Source: Dracaena cambodiana
Taxonomy: Eukaryota; Streptophyta; Magnoliopsida; Asparagales; Asparagaceae
DNA: 64,000 bases
Reading direction: 5' to 3'
Assembly (NCBI GenBank): GCA_036321105.1
Contig: JAYEPQ010000012.1
Location: forward strand, 11,554,942 to 11,618,941
In this document: in pieces, positions 31,539-41,719 of the stretch
Layout: every line of letters starts with the position of its first letter
How positions within the stretch are numbered: position 1 is the stretch's first letter
Position numbers and translations under genes: made by a program
Notes under the pieces: generated by a model
Database searches by the model: none
The model's input: only the letters and a program-made list of their open reading frames with translations
What the model was told of the DNA's origin: nothing

Positions 31539-34166
31539 GTGGAGTGCTATGTGGATGACTTAGCAGTCAAAAGCAAAAACAAAGAAGATCATCTTCATAA
31601 TTTAAGAGTGGTCTTCGATCTTATGCGGAAATATCATCTGAAGATGAATCCTACCAAGTCGTTCATGGGGGTATCCAGCGGGAAATTTCTTGGGTTCATA
31701 ATCACCTCAAAAGGAATTTTTCTCGACCCTGAAAAGGTAAAAGCGATTAGCGAAATGCCACCTCCCCGCAATCTCAAGGAATTAAGGGGATTACAGGGAA
31801 AGCTCGCCTATATTCGACGCTTCATTTCCAACCTATCTGGACGATGCCAGCCATTCTCAAAACTTATGAAAAAGGGAGTGTCTTTTATATGGGATGAGGC
31901 ATGTCAGCAGGCATTTGATGACCTCAAGAAGTACCTTACTAGGCCTCCTGTACTTATGGCACCAGCCCATGGGCAGCCCTTCCTCATATATGTGAGGGCC
32001 ATGGATAATGCCTTAGGCGCATTACTGGCTCAATATAATGAGCACGGCCATGAACATGCCCTCTACTATTTAAGCAGAACAATGATTGGGGCCGAACAGC
32101 GGTATACCCCGATTGAAAAGGAATGTTTAGCCCTAGTGTTCGCCGTTCAGAAAATGCGACACTATCTCTCTGGGCAAACGATTCATGTCATATCACAGGT
32201 TAATCCCCTAAAGATTCTGATGACAAAACCAGGGGCTTTAAATGGCCGACTGGCAAAATGGGCCCTGCTATTGTCGCCCTATGACATACACTTCGTTCCT
32301 CAAAAGGCGACGAAGGGACAGGCAATTGCTGATTTTCTTGCAGACCACCCAATTTGGTCCAAATTAAAGCAGACATCAGAAGTCAACACAGTTACCGGAG
32401 AACAGCCTTGGCAAATGTTCTTTGATGGCGCCACAAGACGATCTGCTGCTGGAGTGGGAGTTGTGCTAATATCCCCACATAAACATATATTGCCTAACAG
32501 TTACTCATTAACAGAACCGTGCACGAATAATGTAGCGGAGTACAACGCACTCATTATCGGCTTAAAAATAGCTCTACAACTGGGGGTGAACCATCTAGAG
32601 GCATATGGAGACTCTAAGCTCATCGTCAATCAGATGACAGGTGAATATGAAGTCAGACATGAAGCCCTCATCCCCTATTATCAGCTAGCCATTGAACTAG
32701 CTGGATATTTTGAACAATTCTACATATCTCATATATCTTGGAATGAGAATGTATATGCAGATGCCCTTGCCGCATTAGCTGCAACATTGGCAATCCCGCC
32801 AGGTGAGGTTAAAAGCATCACCATTGAAAGCAGAGAGCTCCTTCATCCAGATACTCTTCTTCAAAATAAAGAAGTGTGCCAAGTAGGCCTAACCCTGGAG
32901 CCCCGTGATTGGCGATTTCCGTTTGTGGATTACGCGTTACATGGGATATCACCAGAAGATCCTAAGGAAGCCACCTCTATAAAGAGGAAGACCCAAAGAT
33001 TTTATTATGACCATAAACTTCAGACTTTATATAGAAAGTCGAGAGATGGTCTGCTACTACGATGCATATCAAAAGCGGAAGCAGAAGAAGTGCTGAGTGA
33101 AACACACGATGGAGTATGTGGAGCTCATCAGCCCGGTCCTAAACTTAGAGACCGTATAAGAAGGCTAGGATACTACTGCCCAAATATGATCACGGAAGCA
33201 ATGGCATACGCTAAACGATGTCATGCATGCCAAATTCATGCTAATTTTATTCATCAACCCCAAGAATATTTGCACAATACTGTTACAAGTTGGCCATTTG
33301 AAGCATGGGGGATGGACATTGTGGGGCCAATAACTCTCCCATCATCCAGAGGACATCGGTTTATTCTTACAATAACCGATTATTTTTCAAAATGGGCCGA
33401 AGCCGTGCCCATGAAAGAGGTGAAAACGACAGATGTGATCAAGTTTATCAAGCATCATGTCATTTACCGATTTGGCGTCTCTCGACGGATCATTCATGAT
33501 AACGGTCCGCAATTCATCAGTCAGGGATTCTCCAGATTCTGTAATAAATTCAGAATCAAAGATATCGCTTCTACACCATATAACCCTGCGGCTAATGGGT
33601 TAGCTGAAGCTTTTAACAAGACGATCATAAAAGTCCTTCGGAAGTTCGTCTCTTCCATTAAACGAGATTGGGATGAAAAGTTGGGAGAATGTTTGTGGGC
33701 ATATCGCACCACCGTTCACACCCCGACCAAAACTACCCCGTTCTCTTTGGTTTATGGAAGTGAGGCTGTTTTGCCTCTTGAAATCCAGATACCATCATTA
33801 AGAGTGGCTTTAGCCACAAGGATGATGACAGAAGAGTGCCATCAGCAAAGATTGCAAGAATTAGAGGTGTTAGATGAAAAACGTCTCAGGGCTCAACAAC
33901 AAATTGAGTTGTATCAAGTCCGAATATCTCAAACGTTCAATAAGAACGTCAAACCAAGGACCTTTAAGAAAGGAGACTTGGTTTTGGCTGTTAAAAGGCT
34001 AATGGTGCTAACCCACAAGACTAAGGGTAAATTTGAACCCAAGTGGGAAGGACCGTTTGTTGTGGAGACAGTATACTCCAGTGGAGCCTATCGCTTAATG
34101 AATCAAGACGGCGACATGATGATGATGCCAATCAATGGCAAATTTCTGAAAAAATACTATTATTAG
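31539..34166 (+). CDS. Tat-like pol C-terminal part: RT end, RNase H (two), integrase
   Basis: One open frame of 875 codons without its own ATG: it starts GTG GAG TGC TAT GTG GAT GAC, inside the RT catalytic motif (ECYVDD), because the upstream RT is deleted. Then come the RT thumb and RNase H (residues about 90-260), a second RNase H-like domain (MFFDGATRRSAAGVG.., ..GDSKLIVNQ.., about 295-420) and integrase with the H-H-C-C finger (CHACQ), WGMDIVGP, HDNGPQF and NGLAEAFNK for D-D-E (about 560-730), then the C-terminal DNA-binding part (KGDLVLAVKR, KWEGPFVV). Integrase would insert cDNA in the nucleus. The integrase and RNase H regions look intact, but RT is not. Confidence 0.9.
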   Translation: MECYVDDLAVKSKNKEDHLHNLRVVFDLMRKYHLKMNPTKSFMGVSSGKFLGFIITSKGIFLDPEKVKAISEMPPPRNLKELRGLQGKLAYIRRFISNLSGRCQPFSKLMKKGVSFIWDEACQQAFDDLKKYLTRPPVLMAPAHGQPFLIYVRAMDNALGALLAQYNEHGHEHALYYLSRTMIGAEQRYTPIEKECLALVFAVQKMRHYLSGQTIHVISQVNPLKILMTKPGALNGRLAKWALLLSPYDIHFVPQKATKGQAIADFLADHPIWSKLKQTSEVNTVTGEQPWQMFFDGATRRSAAGVGVVLISPHKHILPNSYSLTEPCTNNVAEYNALIIGLKIALQLGVNHLEAYGDSKLIVNQMTGEYEVRHEALIPYYQLAIELAGYFEQFYISHISWNENVYADALAALAATLAIPPGEVKSITIESRELLHPDTLLQNKEVCQVGLTLEPRDWRFPFVDYALHGISPEDPKEATSIKRKTQRFYYDHKLQTLYRKSRDGLLLRCISKAEAEEVLSETHDGVCGAHQPGPKLRDRIRRLGYYCPNMITEAMAYAKRCHACQIHANFIHQPQEYLHNTVTSWPFEAWGMDIVGPITLPSSRGHRFILTITDYFSKWAEAVPMKEVKTTDVIKFIKHHVIYRFGVSRRIIHDNGPQFISQGFSRFCNKFRIKDIASTPYNPAANGLAEAFNKTIIKVLRKFVSSIKRDWDEKLGECLWAYRTTVHTPTKTTPFSLVYGSEAVLPLEIQIPSLRVALATRMMTEECHQQRLQELEVLDEKRLRAQQQIELYQVRISQTFNKNVKPRTFKKGDLVLAVKRLMVLTHKTKGKFEPKWEGPFVVETVYSSGAYRLMNQDGDMMMMPINGKFLKKYYY

Positions 34167-34185
34167 TACCCTTGGAGATATGCGT

Positions 34186-35076
34186 CCTCCTTTTCTTAGG
34201 CATGCGCAGTTTGACGCCTCTGACCTAAACCCTGATGTGTTTGGTTCTCAAGTTTGAACCACCTCCAGTCTTTTCTTAGGCATGTGCAGTTTGGCGCCTC
34301 TGAGCTAAACCCTGGTGTGTTTGGTTCTCAAGTTTGAACCACCTCCAGTCTCTTCTTAGGCATGCGCAGTTTGGCGCCTCTGACCTAAACCCTGGTGTGT
34401 TTGGTTCTCAAGTTTGAACTACCTCCAGTCTTTTTCTTAGGCATGCGCAGTTTGGCGCCTCTGACCTAAACCCTGTGTGTTTGGTTCTCAAGTTTGAACC
34501 ACCTCCAGTATTTTCTTAGGCATGCGCAGTTTGACGCCTCTTACCTAAACCTGGTGCGTTTGATTCTCAAGTTTGAACCACCTCCAGTCTTTTTCTTAAG
34601 CATGCGCAGTTTGGCACCTCTGACCTAAACCCTGGTGTATTTGGTTCTCAAGTTTGAACCACCTCCAGTCTTTTCTTAGGCATGCGCAGTTTGACGCATC
34701 TGACCTAAACCTGGTGCGTTTGGTTCTCAAGTTTGAACCACCTCCAGTCTTTTTCTTAGGCATGCGCAGTTTGGCGCCTCTGACCTAAACCCTGGTGTGT
34801 TTGGTTCTCAAGTTTGAACCACCTCCAGTCTTTTCTTAGGCATGCGCAGTTTGGCGCCTCTGTCCTAAACCTGGTGTGTTTGGAGCGCCCAGTTCAAGTT
34901 ACGCAAGAGAGCCTTGAACCGCCTCCAGTTTGGTTCTCAAGTTTGAACCACCATTAGTCTTTTCTTGGGCATGCGCAGTTTGGCGCCTCTGACCCAAACA
35001 TCGTGTGCTCAGTTCTCAAGTTTGAACAGCCCCCAATCTTTCTTTTAGGCATGTGTAATTAATCGCCTCTGACCTA
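34186..35076 (+). repeat. About 80-bp satellite-like tandem array after pol
   Basis: About 11 imperfect units of 79-81 bp, starting near 34191, 34271, 34351, 34432, 34511, 34590, 34671, 34750 and 34830 and later ones, each with 'cttaggcatgcgcagtttgg' and 'ggttctcaagtttgaacc'. One unit near 34885-34920 contains 'gttcaagttacgcaagagag', close to the LTR R-region, hinting at the origin of the array. Confidence 0.93.
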
Positions 35077-35460
35077 AAAGATATAAATTGCCCAACGCCG
35101 ACTAGGCAATGGGAAGAGAACCAGTTTCTCGCCAACCCATCATACTGGGGAAAAGATATAAATTGCCCAACGCCGACTAGGCAATGGGAAGAGAACCAGT
35201 TTCTCGCCAATCCATCATACTGGGGAAAAGTATGAATTGCCCAACGCCGACTAGGCAATGGGAAGAGAACCAGTTTCTCGCCAACCCATCATACTGGGGT
35301 AAAGTATGAATTGCCCAACGCCGACTAGGCAATGGGAAGAGAACCAGTTTCTCGCCAACCTATCATATTGGGGTAAAAGATATGAATTGCCCAACGCCGA
35401 CTAGGCAATGGGAAGAGAACAAATTTCTCGCCAACCCTATCATACTGGGGGTAAGAGTAT
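35077..35460 (+). repeat. 74-bp satellite-like tandem array
   Basis: Five units of about 74 bp starting at about 35077, 35151, 35225, 35299 and 35374, with 'ttgcccaacgccgactaggc' and 'gagaaccagtttctcgcca'. It directly follows the 80-bp array and is unrelated in sequence. Confidence 0.93.
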
Positions 35461-35873
35461 GAGATTAACTACCCAATGCTAATTAAAGGCACAAGGGGGA
35501 GAGGAGGTTAATTCCTCTACAACTCACCATATTGAGGGGAATAACATGGCTAGCCCAACTCAAACAGTAGTTAGTAAAGGCCAATCAAACCCGTTGATAG
35601 CTGGGGATTTGCTAAAAATCCCATAAAACCTGTCATGTTAAATTCTTACCTCTGACAGTACGACTTGAAACGCTTTGCAGAGAAAACTACTTTTTGATGG
35701 CAGGTTATTTGTTGTGCAAGAAGATTTCTTAGCCAACCAATAAAAGAATCAAAAAGTAGTTATCACTTATTCATTATTTGAAAAGAATGGAGTTACAAAA
35801 GAGGTCTGAAAACCAACAAGGTTCTTTCTTTTATTACAAACTCTCATTAAAAAAAAAAAGAATAAAAAAAAAA

Positions 35874-38800
35874 CTATGGATCTCCGAGATGCTTCAATTT
35901 ACCCATCGCTTCGTCAATCACTCGACGACGAGTTGCTTCTATAGTGTGTTGAGCCTGCCGAAGCAGATCATCATCATTCATCCCAACTTGCTGGATGAGA
36001 TGCTGGCGAGACTCTTCCATAGTACGGTTTCTTATTGTCTCCTCCTGATCAACTTGCTCCCGTTGAAGGATCAGCGCTTCCCGCTTCTTAATGGCTTCCC
36101 CTAATTGAAGCTCGCTCTCTACTAAGATCGCCCGAGCATTAGCAATGGCCTCCTGGGCGCTGAGAATTGCAGCCTGGCTCCCCTCAATTTCAGAGTTCAC
36201 CAAATCCAAACCTCTAAGAATGGACTCCCGACTAGCCTGGAACCCTGCTAACGCTCGAGACCACTCTTCTTCTTGGCGCCTCAATTCCTCTCGACGAGCA
36301 ACCAACTCCGCCCGAAGATGAGCCCATTCGATCCCAGTAATCGACTCAACATCCGCTTGGCGAACTGTGTTGAGTATGTTCATTTGCTCTTCCAAAATTC
36401 CAAAACGGGTCCGGTAAGGAGCTGCTCGATCTCGTCCCCCAATTTCTTCGATGTTTTCCAGATAGCGGAATAACAGTGGACGTGCGAAGTTGAAGAAATC
36501 GTGGCCAGCAAGGACCATCTCAATACATCTCCTTAGCAAACGCATAAAATCGGCGACACTGAAGTTGAAAAGTTCTTCATGAGGATTTACAGTGCCAACA
36601 GACAAAGCAAGTAATGCTAAGGAAGATGTCACGGGCAGAGGAGCAGTGGCTACCGGTGTTGAAGAAGCCCGTCCTTGTACCAGGTTCATGACATTCGGGG
36701 CCAATAAAGCCAATCTAGATCTGGTGGAATCAGGAACCTGAGAAGGAGGGCTGCTAATACAAGTCACCCGGGGAATGCCACCAACAGGAGAAGATGAGGG
36801 GGTATCTCCACCAGAAGTTCCTCTCCGATGGCAGAAGAAGCTTCAAATGATAACTTTAAGTTCTCCTCATCCCCGACTGGAAGATTAGAAGCTGGAGGAA
36901 TTACAGTTGTCTCAACAGCCATTATAGTAGAAGGCGTTAGAATCGCTGACTGAGAAACAGAAGGTACGCCAACGACCGTGGGAAATGTCTCAGTGAAACA
37001 GACTGGCGTTGGAGATGGCATGCTAGGAGAAGGCGTCGCCTCCCTAGCAGCAGCTGCGATAATGACCTCAGTTCTCTCATCACTTCCCAGTTCGTCAATT
37101 GGGGGAATTGAAGAGGGAACAGAGACAGGAGCCGGTGTGGAATAATCAGCCGGAAACTCGCCAGCAGAGCTACCCACACCACCAACGGAACCGGAACGGT
37201 CCATCCTATCGTCAGACTCTACTTGGGTAGTCGAATGCATTGGCGAGAGAAGTTGATCATCTGCATTTCGGAAGACCAGAAAAGCAGTGTTACGTTAAAA
37301 TAATAACGGGCAAAAGATAAAATGCTAAGGGCCATACCAGGCGATACAAGTCCAGTTGTCAGACTTGAAGGGGGAGCCATTGTTGTTTCCAGCAGTGTAC
37401 CCGTCTCGCTACCCGTTAGTTGCGCCCCGGGTTCTGCCACAGGCTCTACGGCCGAAGGAGCCGAAACCTCAGTGACACTTGGAGCTTTAGCAGGTTCATC
37501 CTCCCTTGCCGATGCTGGGGGTAGAGCCGAAGCTAATAAGTCTGAAGCAAGTTTGACAGCCACTTCTTGGAGAGCTATCAAAGTTTCCTAAGCCAATTTT
37601 TGCTTCTTACCCGGTCTTTTCTTTAAAGTGCCGTGGCGTTTGAGAGCTGGACTCAAGGGAAGATTGACAACAGGCTGGGGAGCTCCACCAGGACCAGTAT
37701 TGTCATCGTCATCACCGGCATCGTCGTCGGATTCACTAGCGTCTGAAGGCTCAGCCGCGGCGCCAAGGAATTCTTCCATTCATTTTATTCTCACTCTAGA
37801 AGCACCCTGGCGGCTAATATAGAGGGCTTCAATCTCTTTGCAACAACTGCGATTGAGAGAGAAGCCGGGCACGTCAGCATTCGCAATACTGAACCAATTG
37901 CAGAAGCTGAGGGTCATGGCCAATTCTGGCGCCTTCTGGGGCAAGGAGAATTCAGCCTCGGTTCCGCCTGCTGCAAAATGGAACCAGCCACGAGCGCCTT
38001 CGTATAAATTCCCCTCGTGAGCGAGATCTTTATTTGGATTGCCCATATAAAGTTGGGAGTATCCAAACTGACGAGTAAAGCGACTCGGAGTGTATGGCTC
38101 GATCCGACACCCGAGATCTTGACGATACACCAAGTATCCGGGACGGATGTTGAGAAGCCACCAGAATGCTCCTGCAGATAAAGTAGTGAACCTATCTACT
38201 CCCACGGCATCCTTCAGCCTCATCCCATATCCTCCGCCGGGAAAGTCAGGGAAACACTGGAAGATCTCATAATTCTGAAAACTATGAAGAGTCTTCCGAA
38301 TTTGAGACATATAATTCTGCTTCCATGAAGAGCGTTCATACAGCTCTACAAAGAAGCACTTTTCGCCCGAACGATGCTCTGGTGCACTCATTAAAGAAGG
38401 ACAGTGCAAGACGAGCTACGCCATCAAATAGGTGTAGGACATCTCCACCCTAGGGTTTGGAGTTTTCGGCTGGGCAGTCTCTTTCGACTTGCCCTTTTCT
38501 TTCCCCTTGACCTTAATAGTGGGGAGGAAATCACGACAGAGCACCCTCAGTCCATACTGCAAATTGCATACCATGGCGGGAAGAAGTCCAAGGGGTCGGC
38601 CATATGCTAGAAGAACCGCTGGATATACCACGGTCACTGCAATTGCTTCTTTGGACAACGACGGCACGACACATCTCTTCAGCCACAGCATCAGAAACCC
38701 GGCAATGAGACCTCTGTTGGAGATCGGGAACTGGGCTTGATAATGGTAGCTCTTGAATGAAGTGCCGGGATCATACCCGTTCTCATTGAAGTCTGTAGTA

Positions 38801-40547
38801 TAATACAGACGGTAATGGCCCTTGGCTACACGTTGGTCAATCTCTGGGATGGGAACAGGAGAATGACCATGGATAGTGGCCGAGCTATCCTTAGAGTTTA
38901 AATTGGCAAAGAGATACTCGGCCCATTTCTTATGGCCAATACCATGGTTACGCGCACCCGTTAAGTCAGCGCAAATATGATAATGGCACATCATCTCCCA
39001 GTATGTAGCGTAGATGCGCTCATCCCTCGCCAGTAGCATATTCAGCTCATTGGTGGTAAGGATATACTCTTCATAGGGAATTTCACCCATGGAAAGCCTG
39101 GAAACCTCGAACATCTCGTGAAGAGCGAATCCTAGCTCACCCACTGGTGTAAAGAGAGTACAAGTCTCAGGGTTATACATCTCCAAGAGGCAGTAAAAAT
39201 GATAAGCACTCTGGAGAAACCCGAATTGGACATTCCTGATAGCTTTATACAAGCCAATATCCTTTAAAATGGGCTCGTGGGAATCCAGCATGTACTGACG
39301 AGGCGGGCCCACGACATATTGTTAGAAGAATGAACCCAGCTAGGCATCCTGAAGTCGCTAGCCGGGTACTGACCATCCTCGCCAGGAACTCACTTAAGAA
39401 AGTTCGGGCACGAGATGGGACTTCTCCCACTGGAAGCTCCTTGTCAAATCGGCCTGGAAGCAAACCAGTAATGCATCTAGGGGAACCATCTTGATAAACC
39501 CCTTTTGCACCAAATTTGCCTGTTGGGACGCCATCTTGCTCTTGAGTCAGTCCCCACTTTAATTCCCGAGGCATCGCCAGCCTCTGAAGATAGACCAGAG
39601 GATAGCTACGAGCCATTATGGGCAGAAACATTAAAGCTTCGCCTGAGTTATATAACCAAACACACTCCTCTTCAGAAAGGATCTCATCTGATTGATCCAT
39701 CTGGTCTCCAAAGAGGAATGCGGGTTTCTCCATCGCTTCTCTATTCAAAGTTTCGAAGGCTGCATCGGTTATGATTTCTCGCGCAGTAGTGGGATGGTAC
39801 TCGATCAACTTCTCCTTGCGCTCCTTCGGGTCTGGCTTATATGAAGCCAAGATGGTGGTGAAGCGAAATTGGCCTGAGGGATCAGAACCCCCAGCAAAGC
39901 CGAAGTAATTCTTGTGAGGAAGAGCTTCCATAGAATACCCTACTGCAAAAAGAAGTACCAGAGTGAGAGAAGTTTCTATAAGACAGAAAAATTCTCTAAG
40001 TATGGACGCGCGAAGCTAAAAATTAGAACGCGCGAAGCTAAGAATAGCGCCGCGCGAAGCTAAAAATTAGATCACGCAGAACGTAAAATAGCCTCGCGTT
40101 TCCACGCGACTGCTACTTAAAATAGCCTCGCGTTTCCACGCAACTGCTACTTAAAATAGCCTCGCGTTTCCACGCGACTGCTACTTAAAATAGCCTCGCG
40201 TTTCCACGCGACTGCTAATCAAAGATAGCCTCGCAATTCATCGTGACTGCTAATCAAAGATAGCCTCGCAGATTCATCGAGACCACTAGTCAGATAAGCC
40301 CCGCGTTTCAAGCACAGGGGATAACGCGATAACTTCGCGAAGAACGGCGATCTCGCCGGTAAAATAAACAGTTGGGTGGATTAAACCAAGCCGAAACATC
40401 TCAAGAATGGTTCTTAGAAGCCCAAGAGTTAAGGTTTTTACCTTCGGAAGATGCTGCATAGACTGGTTCGCCGTCGCGTCTACCTTCACGGCTGCTGCCA
40501 TCAACGCCGGCCAACTTGCGAAAAGCCAAACTCCTCTGGAGAGACAT
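35874..40547 (-). pseudogene. Antisense 4-exon PMD-like gene carried by the gypsy element
   Basis: Exons 40547-40442, 39942-39374, 39294-37338 and 37260-35874; introns of 499, 79 and 77 nt, all GT..AG, joining in frame (phases 1, 0, 1). About 1,340 codons. Residues about 200-450 resemble a plant mobile domain (ILKDIGLYKAIRNVQFGF, CTLFTPVGELGFALHEMFEV); the middle is P/S/T-rich with an acidic SDDDAGDDDD stretch; the last 250 residues look like a coiled coil (ELVARREELRRQEEEWSR..). Three in-frame stops (38416-38418 TAG, about 37780 TGA, about 37588 TAG) and one frameshift near 36810 break it. A TATA-like TTTAAATA lies 104 bp before the ATG. Role in the element is unknown. Confidence 0.75.
39998..40290. 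repeat. CGCG-rich tandem repeats in intron 1 of the antisense gene
   Basis: Three units of about 23 bp with 'cgcgcgaagctaa' (about 40004-40076) are followed by about six units of 33-35 bp with 'aatagcctcgcgtttccacg' and 'cgactgctacttaa' (about 40085-40290). Confidence 0.88.
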
Positions 40548-40650
40548 CCTATGGAGAATTGAACGAAGATCAGTTGAAGATCATTCGTGAGTCACTCGAG
40601 TTCTCAGAAATTCTTCGGATGAGATGAAGAAGAAGATGAGCCGGGAGCTC

Positions 40651-40658
40651 TATTTAAA
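40651..40658 (-). promoter_or_regulatory. TATA-like box of the antisense PMD-like gene
   Basis: Minus strand TTTAAATA, followed by a CT-rich leader (TCATCTTCTTCTTCATCTC) and the ATG at 40547. The position suggests an independent promoter between the 3' LTR and the gene. Confidence 0.45.
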
Positions 40659-40876
40659 CAGAATTTCCGTCGCTTGGTATTCGGCGTGGAAACTCAGGGT
40701 AATTGATGACATAATTACTCATTTCACTGAAGATGAAGTGAAGCTGATTAGCTCCGCGTAAGTGAGCATAACGCGAGATAGACTTGGTATTCTAACTCCG
40801 CGTTTCAATTTGAAGATCCAAAGTATTTTAAAATCTGCTGAAGTCTAAGCCATTTTGAAAACTTTGGAGGGGGTTC

Positions 40877-41719
40877 TATTGGCAGTGAAAATTTCTAAGT
40901 TAAAAAGATTTTCCACAACAGAACGCGGAGCCAATTCAGTAGCCCCGCGTTTGGTAATATTAACCCTGCGTTTGAATAAAACGCGGAGATGTTTAATAGC
41001 TCCGCGTTGATTCCGCAGTCTGGCTTGTATTAGCCTCGCGTTTGAGTAAAACGCGGAGATGATCAATAGCTCCGCATTAGCTCCACGCACTGGTTATTTA
41101 GCACCGCGTTTTGATGCGATTAAAACTCCGCGTAAGCAGATAACCAGAATCTCAAATTGATTGAGATTATGATTTTGGACTTATCCAAATACCCAAATCA
41201 AGTCTAATCAGAATTCCATCAAAATAAGATATTTGATTGGAATCCCTGATAATGACGAGTTCTATTTAGATAGAAACTCTTGCATTAACCTGGGGCTATA
41301 AATACCTTCCTGGTGAAACCCTAGGGATCTTCTTTTCCGGCAATTGAGATATTTTTTTGAAATCTTGGAGAATTCAAGTTACACACAGAGTCTTGAGTTC
41401 GTGAAGATCAGAAAAAATAACCATCTTCTTTCTGGAGTTCTTGAGAAGTTCGAGTTACGCGAGAGAGCCTTGAACAAATCAAAACCAGAGAAGATCGTCT
41501 ATATTCGGCCGATATCTTTAAAAGAGAAGATTTCAACGTACCGATCGTCCAAAGGAACTACTATAGATCCCATCGCCACAGATCCCACAACACATTGTAA
41601 AAGAGAGAGATTGAACTATAAAATCCTCTCGTTTGTTCTTTTTTTTATCTCTTTTTCACTTCCATTGTAATCTAAGATGTGTTCAATGGAAGAAAGCGAA
41701 GGAACTTTTGCGACGAACA
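40877..41719 (+). repeat. Gypsy (Tat-like) 3' LTR
   Basis: 843 bp, preceded by the purine-rich GGAGGGGG (polypurine tract, 40867-40874). It differs from the 5' LTR mainly by C/T and G/A changes at CG sites. Confidence 0.9.

Larger units (their letters stand above)
28734..41719 (+). mobile_element. Ty3/gypsy, Tat-lineage-like, 13 kb, nested in copia
   Basis: LTRs 28734-29577 and 40877-41719 (about 2-3% different by eye, mostly at CG sites) and TSD ATGTC (28729-28733 and 41720-41724). Plus-strand content is a gag-like ORF with repeats, then RT C-terminal part, RNase H, a second RNase H-like domain and integrase; two satellite-like arrays; and a spliced gene on the opposite strand. Long size, an extra RNase H, tandem repeats after pol and an antisense gene are features known from the Tat/Ogre/Retand group. 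Younger than the copia it sits in. Confidence 0.93.
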
